Part shown: positions 23,773-34,783 of the stretch, piece after piece
Numbering within the stretch: the first letter of the stretch is position 1
Layout of the letters: the number at the start of each line of letters is the position of its first letter
Origin: Bretschneidera sinensis
Lineage: Eukaryota > Streptophyta > Magnoliopsida > Brassicales > Akaniaceae
DNA length: 64,000 nt
Direction of reading: 5' to 3'
NCBI GenBank assembly: GCA_023935145.1
Contig: CM043705.1
Location: 20,320,001 to 20,384,000, forward strand
Position numbers and translations under genes: made by a program
The notes under the pieces: generated by a model
What the model was told of the DNA's origin: nothing
Databases searched by the model: none
Seen by the model: the letters and a program-made list of their open reading frames with translations, nothing else

Positions 23773-26030
23773 TTATATAGGGATGATTTCTTCCCCTACT
23801 TCTTTTCACTTGCATTTTTAGAGTCTTGAGAGAGAAAGAAACCTTGAGAGCACTTGGAGTCAGTTTGAGAGTTTGGAGTTAGCAGCTCGGGAGATTTGGT
23901 GATTTGAGAGTTCAAGCTGCTTAAGAGTTGAATTATTGGGGTGGTGACTTTCTTGGAGGAACCGAAACCGTACACACAACCCTCATCCATTCCCTTGGTG
24001 AGTTTCTTATCTCTTTATACCATGTCTAATCATAGGGTAAGTAGTGGTAGTGAAGGTAGTAGGGATTTGTCACGGGAGCTAGAGGAGGCCATGGGTGTCT
24101 CCTCCAGTGAGGATGTCTCTTTCTTGGAGATCATTCCTCAGGAGGGTACCCTTGCCCTAGTACCCTTCATCGCAAGGGAAAATAATGGAGAAAGTGAGAA
24201 TGAGGCAACTTCTGAAAATAAGGCCGATCATACACTTATAGAGATCAGGGAGAATGCCTCGATGGAGGAGCATGAGGAATGGTCGACCGAGTGTAATTGA
24301 GGAGGCGGACCTCTAGAGGATGAGGATGGCCTATCAGATTTCGTTGGACTATGCCCTTCAGGCACCAGAGGATGGGAAGAGAGCTTGTACACTCTTATGA
24401 GCTACGCCCCTTATGAGCTGTGTGTCTATGAGCAACACATGAAGGTCAGGCTTAGGTTCCCTCTCCATCCGTTCTTTTGCTCGGTGCGTAGGTATTTTAG
24501 TATAGCACTAAGCTAACTAGTACTCAACTCGATGCGCCTGATCATGGCTTTCATAGCCATGTACCAAGAAATGGGCGGCGTTATGAATCTTAATGTCTTT
24601 AAAGCCCACTTCCAGATCAATAAGCACGAGTAGATCGGGTGGATTGTGGTCAGTTCGAGGGCCACAAAGAGCATGCTAAAGAAGAATCCATCCTCCATAA
24701 AGAAGTGGAAATAATAGTTCTTTTTCATCCAGAGTGCTGAGAGCTTCAACGTCCCCCTCGACTGGAGCTTAGACCGTGCTGGCAAATGCAAGAAGTTACA
24801 CCTTCTGCACCGAGAGCAGGAGATATTGAAGGCATTGCTGGCCGTGCCTTTAGACATGGAAGTCTTTTTATGACAAGGAAGAGCTTCATAGGCGCGGCCT
24901 CTGCCCTTTCTGCCCCTCAGCGAACATGGAGCATGGTAACTTTTAGTAATTGTTTAACTTTTACCTGTTGTTTTTTTTCTATCTTTATCTTTCAATGCTT
25001 TCTCTTTGGGCAGAGATGGAGATAGCCACGCAAGCAAGGGAGAAGGCCAAGAGGATGGCCAAGGAGAAGAGACGGGCCTCGAAGGGGAAAAGCTCAGCCC
25101 CGGAGTAACAACAGAAGAAGAAAGTTGTTATTCTAGAACCGCTAGCTACTCCGGTTGCGCTCGCTCCTTCTCAGGGTCTCTTCTAGTCCAGAGAAGCATC
25201 CCGGGTTACTGCTCCCTTCATGCCTCGATGGATATTGAAGGTCGATGACTCGGTGTTCGCCCATCTGAGGGTTGACCAAGAACACCTTATCTGGGGTTCC
25301 CTCCTCATTATATGGTGGAGATCACTCGGAGGCCCTTTGAGGGGCTGTGCTCAGCCGTGGAGGCCGTGACTTCCTCGGTAGCACCCTTCACCTTTTCTTT
25401 TAGTTTTTAATTTTAGCTTTCAAATTTTTAACTATTTTTTCTGCGTTTGTTTCAGACCAGTGTCCTTGTTAGAGTCCTCTCTCGATGCAGCATAGATATG
25501 GCCGAGCACCTAGGGAAGATCGAGTAGAAACTCGATAAGAGTCGGGACCTCATCTGGGTGCTATCCTCTTCCCTCGAGGCAACTGAAAGGGCTAAGGAGG
25601 AGGCCATCATGGAGAGGGATCAATGGCATAAGGCTGAGAATGCCCTCAAGGCGGAGAGAGACGTGGCCTACGAGCTCGAGCGTCAAGCTCGAGAGGAGGC
25701 TGCGGAGGAGAAGGAGGCATTGCTGAAGGAGGTTGGAGGCCAGTTCCTCGAGGGCTTCTATAAGGCCAAGAAGAAGACCAAGTCTCTCTTCCCATAGACC
25801 GACTTCTCCGGTCTCGAGCTGGAGTCTTCCTCGGAGGAGGGTGTTGCTGCCGTTGGCAACGATACCGAAGACACGACTGGGGGCGAGCCACAGGAGGCCC
25901 CTGAGTACGAGGCTCCCTCTGGATAACTAGTGTAGCCTTGTTTTTTGTCTTTTTCTTGTATATATAAGGGCTGATAGCGCCCATTTTTGTAATTCAAATA
26001 CTTTTAATGAAATATCGATCCTTTGCAAAT
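23773..26030 (+). pseudogene. Antisense spliced gene inside the Tat-lineage element (putative gypsy-type transposon domain protein)
   Basis: On the strand opposite the pol genes lies a full gene structure: a TATATAG box at 23775, a candidate ATG at 24022 (MSNHRVSSGSEGSRDLSREL), and two 78-bp GT-AG introns (24936-25013 and 25378-25455). A TAA at 25924-25926 and an AATGAAAT polyadenylation-like signal near 26005 close it. The middle part (about 24370-24790) reads as the plant domain known as 'putative gypsy type transposon' (PF04195 by recall): RLRFPLHPFFCSVRRYF, then AFIAMYQEMGG and FKAHFQINKHE. The last exon is a charged coiled coil (EATERAKEEAIMERDQWHK) with an acidic tail. Several codons are now TAG/TAA where Gln is expected, and TGA 24298-24300 ends the first frame, so this copy is inactive. 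Function unknown. Confidence 0.72.
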
Positions 26031-26071
26031 TCGAGTTTTTATTTCTTCATTTCTGGCTTTTACATTTTATG

Positions 26072-27060
26072 CTACTGATAGAACTTGCGAAGATTTTTCG
26101 CGTTCCAAGTGTCTGGGATGAGCTTTCCATCTAACTCTTCAAGTTCGAAGGTGTCGACTCGACATACTTTCTGGATCCTATACAGGCCTTCCCAATTCGG
26201 AACGAGCTTCCCCGTTTCTCAAGGACGAGATACTTCGCTTTTTCGGAGAACGAGGTCGTGCAGTTTGAAGTTCTTGTTTCGAACTTGTGAATTGTAATAT
26301 CGAGCGGTCCTCTATTGATACGCAGCTAAGTGAATCTGGGCTTTGTCTCGAGCTTCGTAAATCAAGTCGGCGTTCATTCATAATCCCTCATTATTATTAC
26401 TTTATTCGAAGTGTTGCATACGTATCGATGATATCCCAACCTCAAGGGGGATAACAGCCTCAGAACCGTATGTCATGAAGAATGGGGTTTCCCCCATTGG
26501 AGTACGAACGGTCGTTCGATATGCCCAAAGGACATTGGAGAGTTGGTCGGCCCATCGCCTATTCGCTTCGTCGAGTCTCTTCTTGATACCTTGGAGAAGC
26601 ATTCTGTTGGTCACTTTGGCTTGGCCATAAGCCTGTGGATATCCAACGAACGAGAATCGATGTTTGATGTGGAGATCTTCACAGAACATTTTGAACCGAG
26701 AGCTATCGAATTGCTTGCCGTTGTTGGTGATCAACACTCGAGGTATGTTGAATCAACATACGATTGATTCCAAATGAAGTTTCAGGTCTGATGATCCATG
26801 ATGCCGGCTAGTGGTTCTGCTTCAACCCACTTGGTGAAGTAATCGATGGCCACTATGAGGTATTTTCTTTGCCCGGAAGCTCCGGTGAATGGATCAAGTA
26901 TGTCCATTCCCCACATGGCAAAAGGGAGATGACTGGTGATCGAGGTGAGGGGATTGGTTAGTTGGTGTGGCATGGGAGAGTACTGTTGGCAGTTCTTGCA
27001 TCTTCTGATCAAATCTGCCGCGTCTTCCTTCATTGTGGGCTAGTAATACCCCTGCTGGAG
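26072..27060 (-). pseudogene. Tat-lineage integrase, catalytically mutated
   Basis: The zinc-binding end lies at about 27033-26990 (RRCKNCQQYS). The core has the first Asp in VAIDYFTKWVEAEP, then ITNNGKQF (Asp to Asn at 26725-26723) and GQAKVTNRM (Glu to Lys at 26617-26615). The C-terminal region runs to TAG 26074-26072 (ending RKFYQ). Two of three catalytic acids are therefore lost, each by a G-to-A change on the coding strand. A stop near 26760 also separates core halves. Confidence 0.88.
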
Positions 27061-27133
27061 AACTTTGAAGGCTAGGGCCCGAGCCCCCAAGTGATTTCCA
27101 TATATTCCCTTGTGGACTTCCCGAATAGCGTAG

Positions 27134-27781
27134 TCAGCTTCGATTGAGTTGAAGCACCTCAAGTAGGGCATGCTTAGGGCCCTTTTTGTATAGCTGTCCA
27201 TCCATGACTGTGTACCAAGATACGTGAGAAATTAGCTTCCTCGCTTCGTTCTTATGTTCGGAGGTTTCCCCATTTTTCAAGTACTGGAGGATTGGGTCCA
27301 TCCATGTCTCTTCCTTCACCACTGGTAGGACCGAAATTTCATCTATGCTCGGGACGAAAAGGGTCTCTAGGTACACAGCTTGAGTTGGTTCGAGGTGTCG
27401 GGACGAGGCCAGCCTGGCTAAGGCGTCTACTTTCAAGTTCTCTGCTCGCGGTACGTGAGTTATTTGGAAAGTTTTGAACCTTGTGGTGAGCTCTTTTGCC
27501 TTCTCAAGGTACCAGCCAATTTTTTCCCCTCTAGCCTCGAACTCCCCCATTACTTGACTTACTACCAGCTGTGAGTCACTATACACGTCCATAACCTCGG
27601 CAGCCAATGCTTTTGCTAATTTCATACTTGCGAGCAGGGCTTCATACTCTACCTCATTGATGGAGGTTTTGAATTGAAATCTCAAGGTGTACTCGACTAC
27701 GAAGCCATTGTGGCTACAGAGGATGAGCCCTACTTCCTTTCCCGCATGGAGGGTCCACCTCACAAGCGGCTCATCTAACAC
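27134..27781 (-). CDS. Second (archaeal-type) RNase H domain of the Tat-lineage element
   Basis: A 215-codon open stretch. It carries the RNase H features NEVEYEALLASMKLAKAL (catalytic Glu) and DVYSDSQLVVSQVMGEF (catalytic Asp), then a region ending PRAENLKVDALARLAS (Asp). It lies between the first RNase H (28144-27905) and integrase, the place where Tat elements carry the extra RNase H. The first catalytic Asp position reads as WTLHAG and may be lost. Part of a larger broken polyprotein. Confidence 0.82.
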   Translation of the reverse strand: MLDEPLVRWTLHAGKEVGLILCSHNGFVVEYTLRFQFKTSINEVEYEALLASMKLAKALAAEVMDVYSDSQLVVSQVMGEFEARGEKIGWYLEKAKELTTRFKTFQITHVPRAENLKVDALARLASSRHLEPTQAVYLETLFVPSIDEISVLPVVKEETWMDPILQYLKNGETSEHKNEARKLISHVSWYTVMDGQLYKKGPKHALLEVLQLNRS

Positions 27782-27904
27782 TGATCCTATTCCTTTGCTT
27801 GGATTTATATGGAGGGTTGTTTCGACAATAAAGTCGGCTAGGACCTGGCCTTTAATCGTCTTGTGAGAGTGGTACCGGATATCAAATTCCCCGAGCTCTA
27901 CTAA

Positions 27905-29400
27905 CTATTTAATCATTCTTCTAGAAACATCCAGGTTGTGCAGGACTTGTCTGAAGGGTTGGTCAGTCTGGAGGATGATGGTGTGTGCTTGGAAATATGG
28001 CCGAAGTTTCCTTGCAGCCACTATGAGGGCGTAAGCTAACTTCCCTATTGGGAGATACCTCACATCTGCTTCGTGGAGGGTCCTGCAGACGTAATAGATA
28101 GGCTTTTGAATGCTTTCCTCTTCTTGGATCAAGATAGAAGCCACGGTGTTTTGCCTAGCTGATAGGTACAGGAACAGTTCTTCACTTGGGAGCGGTTTGG
28201 TTAAGAGTAGGGGCGAGCTTGGGAACTTCTTTAGCTCAAAAGCTTCTTAACAATCTTCTGTCCAGGAAAAATCTTTGGCCTTTCTGATGATTTTGAAGAA
28301 AGGGAGGCATCTTTCCGCGAACTTCAACATAAAACAGTTCAGGGCTGTTATTCGTCCGGCGAGCCGTTGTACTTCTTTCATGGTCTTAGGATGAGCCATA
28401 TCAAGGATGACTTTTATCTTTTATGAGTTAGAAATCCCTCTCTGAGTAACCATGAAGCCTAAGAACTTCCCTCTCGTTACTCCGAATGCACACTTCGTCG
28501 GGTTCAACCTCATCTTATGTTTGTGCAATACCCCAAATGTCTTTTCTAAGTCGGAGCTGTGGTTTCACGCCTCGGTGCTTTTGACTAACATGTCATCCAT
28601 GTAGACTTCCATGTTTCGTCCGATCTGCTCCCTGAAGATCTTGTTTACCAATCTTTGATAGGTTGCATCGGCGTTTTTGAGCCCGAAGGACATTATTTTA
28701 TAGCAGTACAGTCCCTGATCGGTGACGAAGGCAATCTTATCTTGGTCAGGCTCATATATAAGGATCTAGTTGTTGTCGGAATACGCATCTATAAAGGAGA
28801 GGAGTTCAAGCCCTGAGGTAGCGTCCACCAGTTGGTTAATCCAAGACAGGGGAAAACTATCCTTAGGATAAGCTTTGTTCAAATTGGTGAAGTCAATGCA
28901 GATTCGCCACTTGCCACTGGCATTCCAAACAACCATCACCACGTTGGACACCCAGTCGGGGTAGTTGGCCTCAAGCAACTTGTCCACTTTGGTCTTGATG
29001 GCGACCTGCTGTTTCGGGGCGAAAGTTCTCTTCTTCTAAATGACGGGCTTGTGCTTTGGATCTACGTTCAGACGGTGCTCGATAGTTCCAGGGTCAATTC
29101 TGGGCATATCTGAGGCAAACAGGTCCTGGTTCTTTATGAGGAGGGAGAAGAACGTCTCCCGGTGGCTTTTTAGGAGATTGGATCATATCTGAATAGTCCG
29201 AGAAGGGTCCTCTCCGAGGGGGACCAAAGTTAGTTCTTCCACGGGTCGCCCCCTATGAGTTTTTACCTCGTCTCTGAGGTCCTCCACCTCTAGAGGTAAG
29301 GCTTCGGTCTTCTTTCCTTCTTTGATAGCGGTCAAGTAGTAGGATTGAGAGGCTCGCTGGTCTCCCCTGACCACTTCTACTCATTTATTGGTAGAGAACT
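27905..29400 (-). pseudogene. Tat-lineage RT and first RNase H, broken
   Basis: RT begins with the block WRICIDFTNLNKAYPKDSFP (about 28920-28850). It keeps an intact YMDD catalytic box at 28603-28592. RNase H follows at 28144-27905 (RTLHEADVRYLPIGKLAYAL). Stops and frame changes lie near 28230, 28420, 28770 and 29030. The stretch upstream to about 29400 links protease to RT. Confidence 0.85.
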
Positions 29401-29533
29401 TGACTTTCAGATCATAAGTGGAGACAACTGCCTTCAGCTTGTTAAGAGTGGGCCGGTCGAGGATCATGTTGTAAGATGATGGTTGCTTGACTACCAAGAA
29501 GAGAGTTTGAATGGTGGTTGTTCGCGGTGCTGT

Positions 29534-30124
29534 TCATACGGTAATGGGGAGGACTATACATCCTTTTGCGAACACAGGGGTTCCACTGAAATCATAGAGA
29601 GGGGTCGAGGCTGGCTCTAACTGCTTGTCCTTTAACTCTATTTGCTGGAAAGCATCATAGAATAGGATGTCCATCGAGCTTCTGTTGTCAACTAGGATAC
29701 GCCTTACTTCGTGGTTGGCTACTAGGAGAGAGACCACCATTGCATCGTCATGTGGAGTCTGTACTCTTTCCAAGTCGTCATCCGTAAAGGAGATTTCTAG
29801 ACTTGACTTTCTTCGCTTGTGGGGACCGTTGACGAAGGCCACCGCTCTGGCATACGCTTTATTGCTCTCCCCCAAGCTACCTCCGGCTGTCAGGCCCCCG
29901 TAGATTGTCTTAATGATCTTGGTGGTAGTCGCCACCTCTTGGCACCTCTGACTGGGCTCTTTTTGCCTGGGCTTGGAGTCTCTTCGAGGGTTCCGTCGCT
30001 CTTGCTGCGGAGGACGGGGGCGTCCGGAGCCCTTCTTTAGCTGGGCATGCACTTCCCTTCCCCAAGACCCTGTGAACTCCTTCAGGTGCCCCCAGCTGAT
30101 GAGGGCTTCAATTTGCATCTTCAA
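29534..30124 (-). pseudogene. Tat-lineage gag end and aspartic protease
   Basis: A 196-codon open stretch: a basic linker (about residues 20-65), then an aspartic-protease domain with the active-site block ILVDNRSSMDILFYDAF. The usual D-(S/N)-G triad has become D-N-R, so the glycine is replaced; this would probably inactivate it. It continues out of frame into the RT region. Confidence 0.8.
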
Positions 30125-30353
30125 ACTATGGCACTCTTCGGTGTCGTGCCCGTGGTTCCTGTGGAATCGGTACCATTTTCTTTGGTCCCCGTCGAGGTGC
30201 GGTGTCTTGGGCGACCACTAGAGTACTGACCTGTCTTGAAGCTACATTAGGACATTGGTCTTGGATGCGTTGAGAGGGGTGAAGCTGTTGAGCCGGGGAT
30301 GTGGCTTATACCTGCTTTCTTGTTGAGGCCTCTTGACTGCTCCTCTTTAAGGG

Positions 30354-30872
30354 TCAAGGTCTTTCTTCTTCTTCTCTTTCTCTCCTAAAGATTTGATCGT
30401 CTTCCGCCAGCATGTATTTCTCGGCCCGGGCCATGACCTCGTTCATATCTTTCGGAGGCCACCTGGTGAGTTTGGAACCGAAGATTCCCGACCTCAGCCC
30501 GTTTTTGAATGCTAGCATTTGTACGTTGGGGTCGAGGTCTGGGATTTCCCATACAGCTGTGTTGAACCTGGATATGTAGGCTCGGAGCCTCTCTCCCCAT
30601 TGTTGGACAATGTTGAACAGGTTTTTCGAGGTCTTTTTCGAACTCTTACTACTGAGGAAGTGAGAGGCGAAGGTGTAACTGAGTTCTCTAAAGTTGCTAA
30701 TACTTCCTGGCTTCAAACACGAATACCACATACTCGCAGCTTTCTCAAGGGTTATGGAGAAGGCGTGACACATGATTGGGTCGGAATACCGATGCAACGT
30801 CATGGCCATCTTGTAATGTTGTAGATGGTCTAGTGGGTCTGCTGAACCGTCATACATTTTGATTTGCGGCAT
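30354..30872 (-). CDS. Tat-lineage gag (capsid) fragment
   Basis: A 172-codon open stretch with the plant Gypsy capsid pattern (retrotran_gag): KMYDGSADPLDHLQHYKMAM, then SNFRELSYTFASHF and RLRAYISRFNTAVWEI. It ends in a Lys/Arg/Glu-rich tail. Gag-leader sequence continues on the minus strand to about 31500 but with stops. Confidence 0.85.
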   Translation of the reverse strand: MPQIKMYDGSADPLDHLQHYKMAMTLHRYSDPIMCHAFSITLEKAASMWYSCLKPGSISNFRELSYTFASHFLSSKSSKKTSKNLFNIVQQWGERLRAYISRFNTAVWEIPDLDPNVQMLAFKNGLRSGIFGSKLTRWPPKDMNEVMARAEKYMLAEDDQIFRREREEEERP

Positions 30873-31547
30873 TCTAAAGTTGTGTAGAACGGGGTTTCGA
30901 GGATGTCATCCATGAACAGAGAAGAATCTTTGACACTAAGTTCATCAAAGATACTGTGGCTTCTATGCTTGAGAGCTCTGTCAATTTTTTCTTCCATTTC
31001 TTCGATCTATCTGTCTAGGTTTGGGTTGCTTTTGGAGGAGGAACTTTCTTTAGATCGGTCGTAGGGCAACGATGGCTCGCAGAATGGCTGTAATTCGGAT
31101 CTTCGCTTCAAGAGGATTCTGCTTGTCCGAGAGCTTGGTGAGGAAGAGAGGAGGGTTATTGGCCCCCGCCTCGGACTTGGGCTGCTAAGTCAGCTATCAT
31201 TCGAGAGAGCTCTTGGAACTGAGCCTGAGTTACTAGGGCAATCTGAGGATGCACGACTACTCTTTCAGAGTCGAGGGAGTCAGTTCCGGAATGGCAAGGA
31301 CGTTGTTCTCTGACGGGGGGCCGTCTACTTGACCCTGGGGTTGCTCATTCGGGGATCATAGGGAATCTTAGTCTGGATTGCTGACTTTGGGCGTTGCCTC
31401 GGATGGGGACAGAGCACGCCGTTGGGGCTCCCTTGGCGGTCCTTTTGGTGGTGTTTCTGGGCGGCATTGCAACAGATAAGTTCTTTTATATTTCTTCGTT
31501 TTTACTATTTAGCGAGAGATTGTTGTTTCCCACAGACGGTGCCAATC

Positions 31548-32074
31548 TATTGATGCCGAAGGAATGCCCCTGATTAGGCGTTGACTTGTTGGGATCTGCA
31601 CACGTGAACCGAAGTGAACTAGGGGCCCACAGAAGGAGGGGAGAGGGATGCTTCTGAGGGCGGTCCAACGCTCTAGTTAGGATGAGGGCTTAAGAAAGGC
31701 CGATGACTAATTTTAAAATAGACTAATGCGGATTTTTCCTTGTGTTTTTGAAAATGAAAAAGTTGTATGTCGAACTTACGTACCTTAGGCTATTTATAGT
31801 ATTCCGAGTGGAGGTTGGCCACGTGGGGGAGCGATGGCTTCATCCCTGTGATTCCGGGCTTCAGATGTTAGGTCTTAGTTGCGTGTTCAGAGAGTCGTGT
31901 GTTTCAGAGGGGGTTAGGTCCACTAACCGTGCTTTGACGTGGCGATGACCTAAATTGCCCATTCCACGTGTGCTTTGTCATGATGCATAGGCTGGACACA
32001 TGTCAGCGTCCTATTAGTGGTGCAAGACCCCACATGTTGTCGTCCCATTGGATGAGGGTGTTGTGGTTCCATCA
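31548..32074 (-). repeat. 5' LTR of the Tat-lineage element
   Basis: It is 527 bp and pairs with 21722-22246. On the minus strand it runs from TGATGGAACCAC to GGCATCAATA and is followed by the primer site at about 31546-31527. Confidence 0.92.
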
Positions 32075-32079
32075 AGCCC

Positions 32080-34783
32080 CATACACAAAAAATTATACTC
32101 ATAAGATTCGGTCAACATAAACATCACTTGACAACTCTTTTTTGTTATAAAAATTTATAAATGTAAACAAAACTAAGGAATTAAAATTTAAAGGCGCGTA
32201 ATAAATATTCTCTTATAGTTTTATTCGTCTTTTGTTTAAAGTTGGTCGACAACAAAATCTGAATAATTTTTATTTAAAAATGATGAGAATATTTGAGAAA
32301 GACAAAAGAAAAAAAATGAAAATTCGCAAAAAAAAAAAAGAACTTTACAAACAATTGTAAACAAATAGTGTCTAAAACGTTAATATGACTTCGGATCGAG
32401 ACCAAGATCAAGTTCGATCCCCGATCTTGATAAACACGACCAACTTGAGATTTATTGAAAACATCTGATTAAAGGTATTTTAATGACATTAATTAACTTA
32501 AATTTAAACCTTAAAACGACCCAAAATCAACTTAGGTAGCGATATTGACACTCCACCAATGGTTATTGACACTCTACATATTTTTTTAGTAGCTAAAACT
32601 TACAATAATACCCCTAATTAATATTAGATCATCTTTTGACTTTTAAAATACAAAATACTACTACCATTTACTTTCTTTACAAATTTTTATAATACAAAAC
32701 TTTCTATTAATACATTTTCTTCTCTTTTTTCTCTTCACTTAGAACTTGAAGAGTTTTTATGATTTGAATATAAATGGTTTCAATGATCTTCTCTTTTTGC
32801 TTGAACATAATTGAAACTGGTAATTTTTTCATTTATATTTTTTTTTTCACATTGATTTAAATTAAATTTTATAATGTATTGATGCAATTAAAGATATTCA
32901 TTTATTTTTTGATTTATTTATGTGATATACTGAATTTAATTTTGGGTATTCGCGAAGTTCTCCTCTGTGCTCATACCCATAATGTAAAATCAATTTTTCT
33001 CAACACCAATTGCAAAATCTTTCAAAAAGCTGTGGATAAGAATTTTAACACCTACTCGTCTCATCTCTTTCAAGTTGAACTACACCAACTTGTCTCTAAT
33101 ATTCGCACACATTTTATGGTTGATTACAAGTTCAAAAATTTATACTTTTAGAAAGATGATATATCAGTATTCACATACCCCATATTTTTTTTGTCTAACT
33201 CTTTTTTGACATATGATAAAAAATAAATAAATAAATAAATATAATTTAAAAAAAAAAATTTGAGTACAAAAGTGAACATACTAAAAAGTTTGAACTAAAA
33301 AGTGCTGATGGAATTCTCATCGCAAGACATAATAATATAAACGCAATTTTTTTTCTCCACGTTCTTTTGAAAGGATCCATACATTGGCATTGGGCATTCA
33401 CGTCATGCCAATTTTTTCTTTTTAGCAAAGCACATAATATTGCCTTTTCAAAATCAGAAATGGATCACACTTCCAATTAACTAAGTAAACTATAGTAATG
33501 TAATTGATCACATCATGGAGTAATAAACATATATAATAGTCATGTCCCAGAGTTAAGAATTAATAGTAGAAGGACAAACAAGAACATTTTAAAATTAAAA
33601 ATAGATTAATCGCAGGAATCTTTATTACTTGTATCAGTTTTTATTTTGATTCTCACATGTTTACCGGCTGTTAGGTGTGTAAACAGTCAAATTAATTCGA
33701 TCGGTTAAAATTTTAATAAATTGTTTTGGTTAATTTTTTGTAATCATTTCGATCGAATTAACATACCAAATTTAACATTAATCGATCTAATTAATTTTTA
33801 TCGATACAATTGATTAATCGATTAATCAGTATTATTTATATAATTAAGATGCTTTTAATTTATTATACTTTAAAAATATAATTGATAATATCAAATTTTA
33901 CTTCTATGATTTACAATCAAAAAAATTGATAATGATATTGTCGGTACATGATTTGTTAAAACCAGCACAAATTTTCTTTTTATAGTTTATAATACAAAAA
34001 TTGAAGACAATAGGGTACGGGTATGATTTGTTAATATCAAAAGTAAAACAATACATTTAGAATTGATAAAATTATCTTAAATAGGAAAAAAATTACTAAA
34101 AAGATAATTTTATTATCTTAAGTAATGTTATTATGACATTAACAAATTATGTAACATCACCACCCTAAAAAAAAGTTTGTAAAACAGGTGTAGTATTTGG
34201 AATTGCGTATAAGAAGAACCGGGTGTGGAGGTAAAGAAATTTATCTGTATCTGTATCTGTAGAATGTTTTCTCTGCTGCAAACACAATGATGATGAAATA
34301 GTGGCTCCATGGTTGCCAACGTAGTGGAGTCAGCAGCCAACCAATTACTACAACCAAACCTGTTGGTTGACAAGTGGAGCGATTGAATCGGGCTGCCTAC
34401 TCCTACCATTCTCCACTTCTCAGAAAAAGACCCATTCCCCAACGACCTTTCAATCTACAATCGTACACATCAAAACCGAACTGTTTCATGATTTCATCTC
34501 CCTTCTCACAATCTATTTCCAGTTCAGATTTATTCTTAGTTACATCTTCTTCATAAACATAAATTTCTTTCGAGAAAATGCCAAATCCTATTCAATAAAG
34601 AAATCATCGGTTTTCACAACATATCTAGCAGGTAAGAAGTCAAACTTAAATCCCCTTTAATGGTTATTTTGTATTTATGTTCAATCTTCTTTAAATCCTG
34701 TTATTTATAACAACACCCTTCAATGCAATCTAATATTACAAGAATTCCAAGTTGTTCATTTATTCGCTTCTTATGATGAAGAA
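32080..34783. other. Intergenic region upstream of the ALMT gene
   Basis: Strongly AT-rich. No coding exon or transposon boundary is recognised between 32080 and 34130. The last ~600 bp probably contain the ALMT promoter and 5' UTR; CAGGTAAGAAG at 34630 could be a 5' UTR intron donor, but no acceptor was fixed. Confidence 0.5.

Larger units (their letters stand above)
21722..32074 (-). mobile_element. Tat-lineage (Retand/Ogre-like) Ty3/Gypsy retrotransposon, complete but mutated
   Basis: LTRs at 21722-22246 and 31548-32074 are flanked by a perfect 5-bp target duplication, AGCCC (21717-21721 and 32075-32079). On the minus strand the primer site TTGGCACCGTCTGTGGG directly follows the 5' LTR. 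The minus-strand order is gag, protease, RT, RNase H, a second archaeal-type RNase H, integrase, then about 3.8 kb of extra 3' DNA. The second RNase H and large 3' region are hallmarks of the Tat lineage. The 3' region carries a plus-strand gene and a tandem hairpin array. Coding frames contain multiple stops. Confidence 0.9.
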
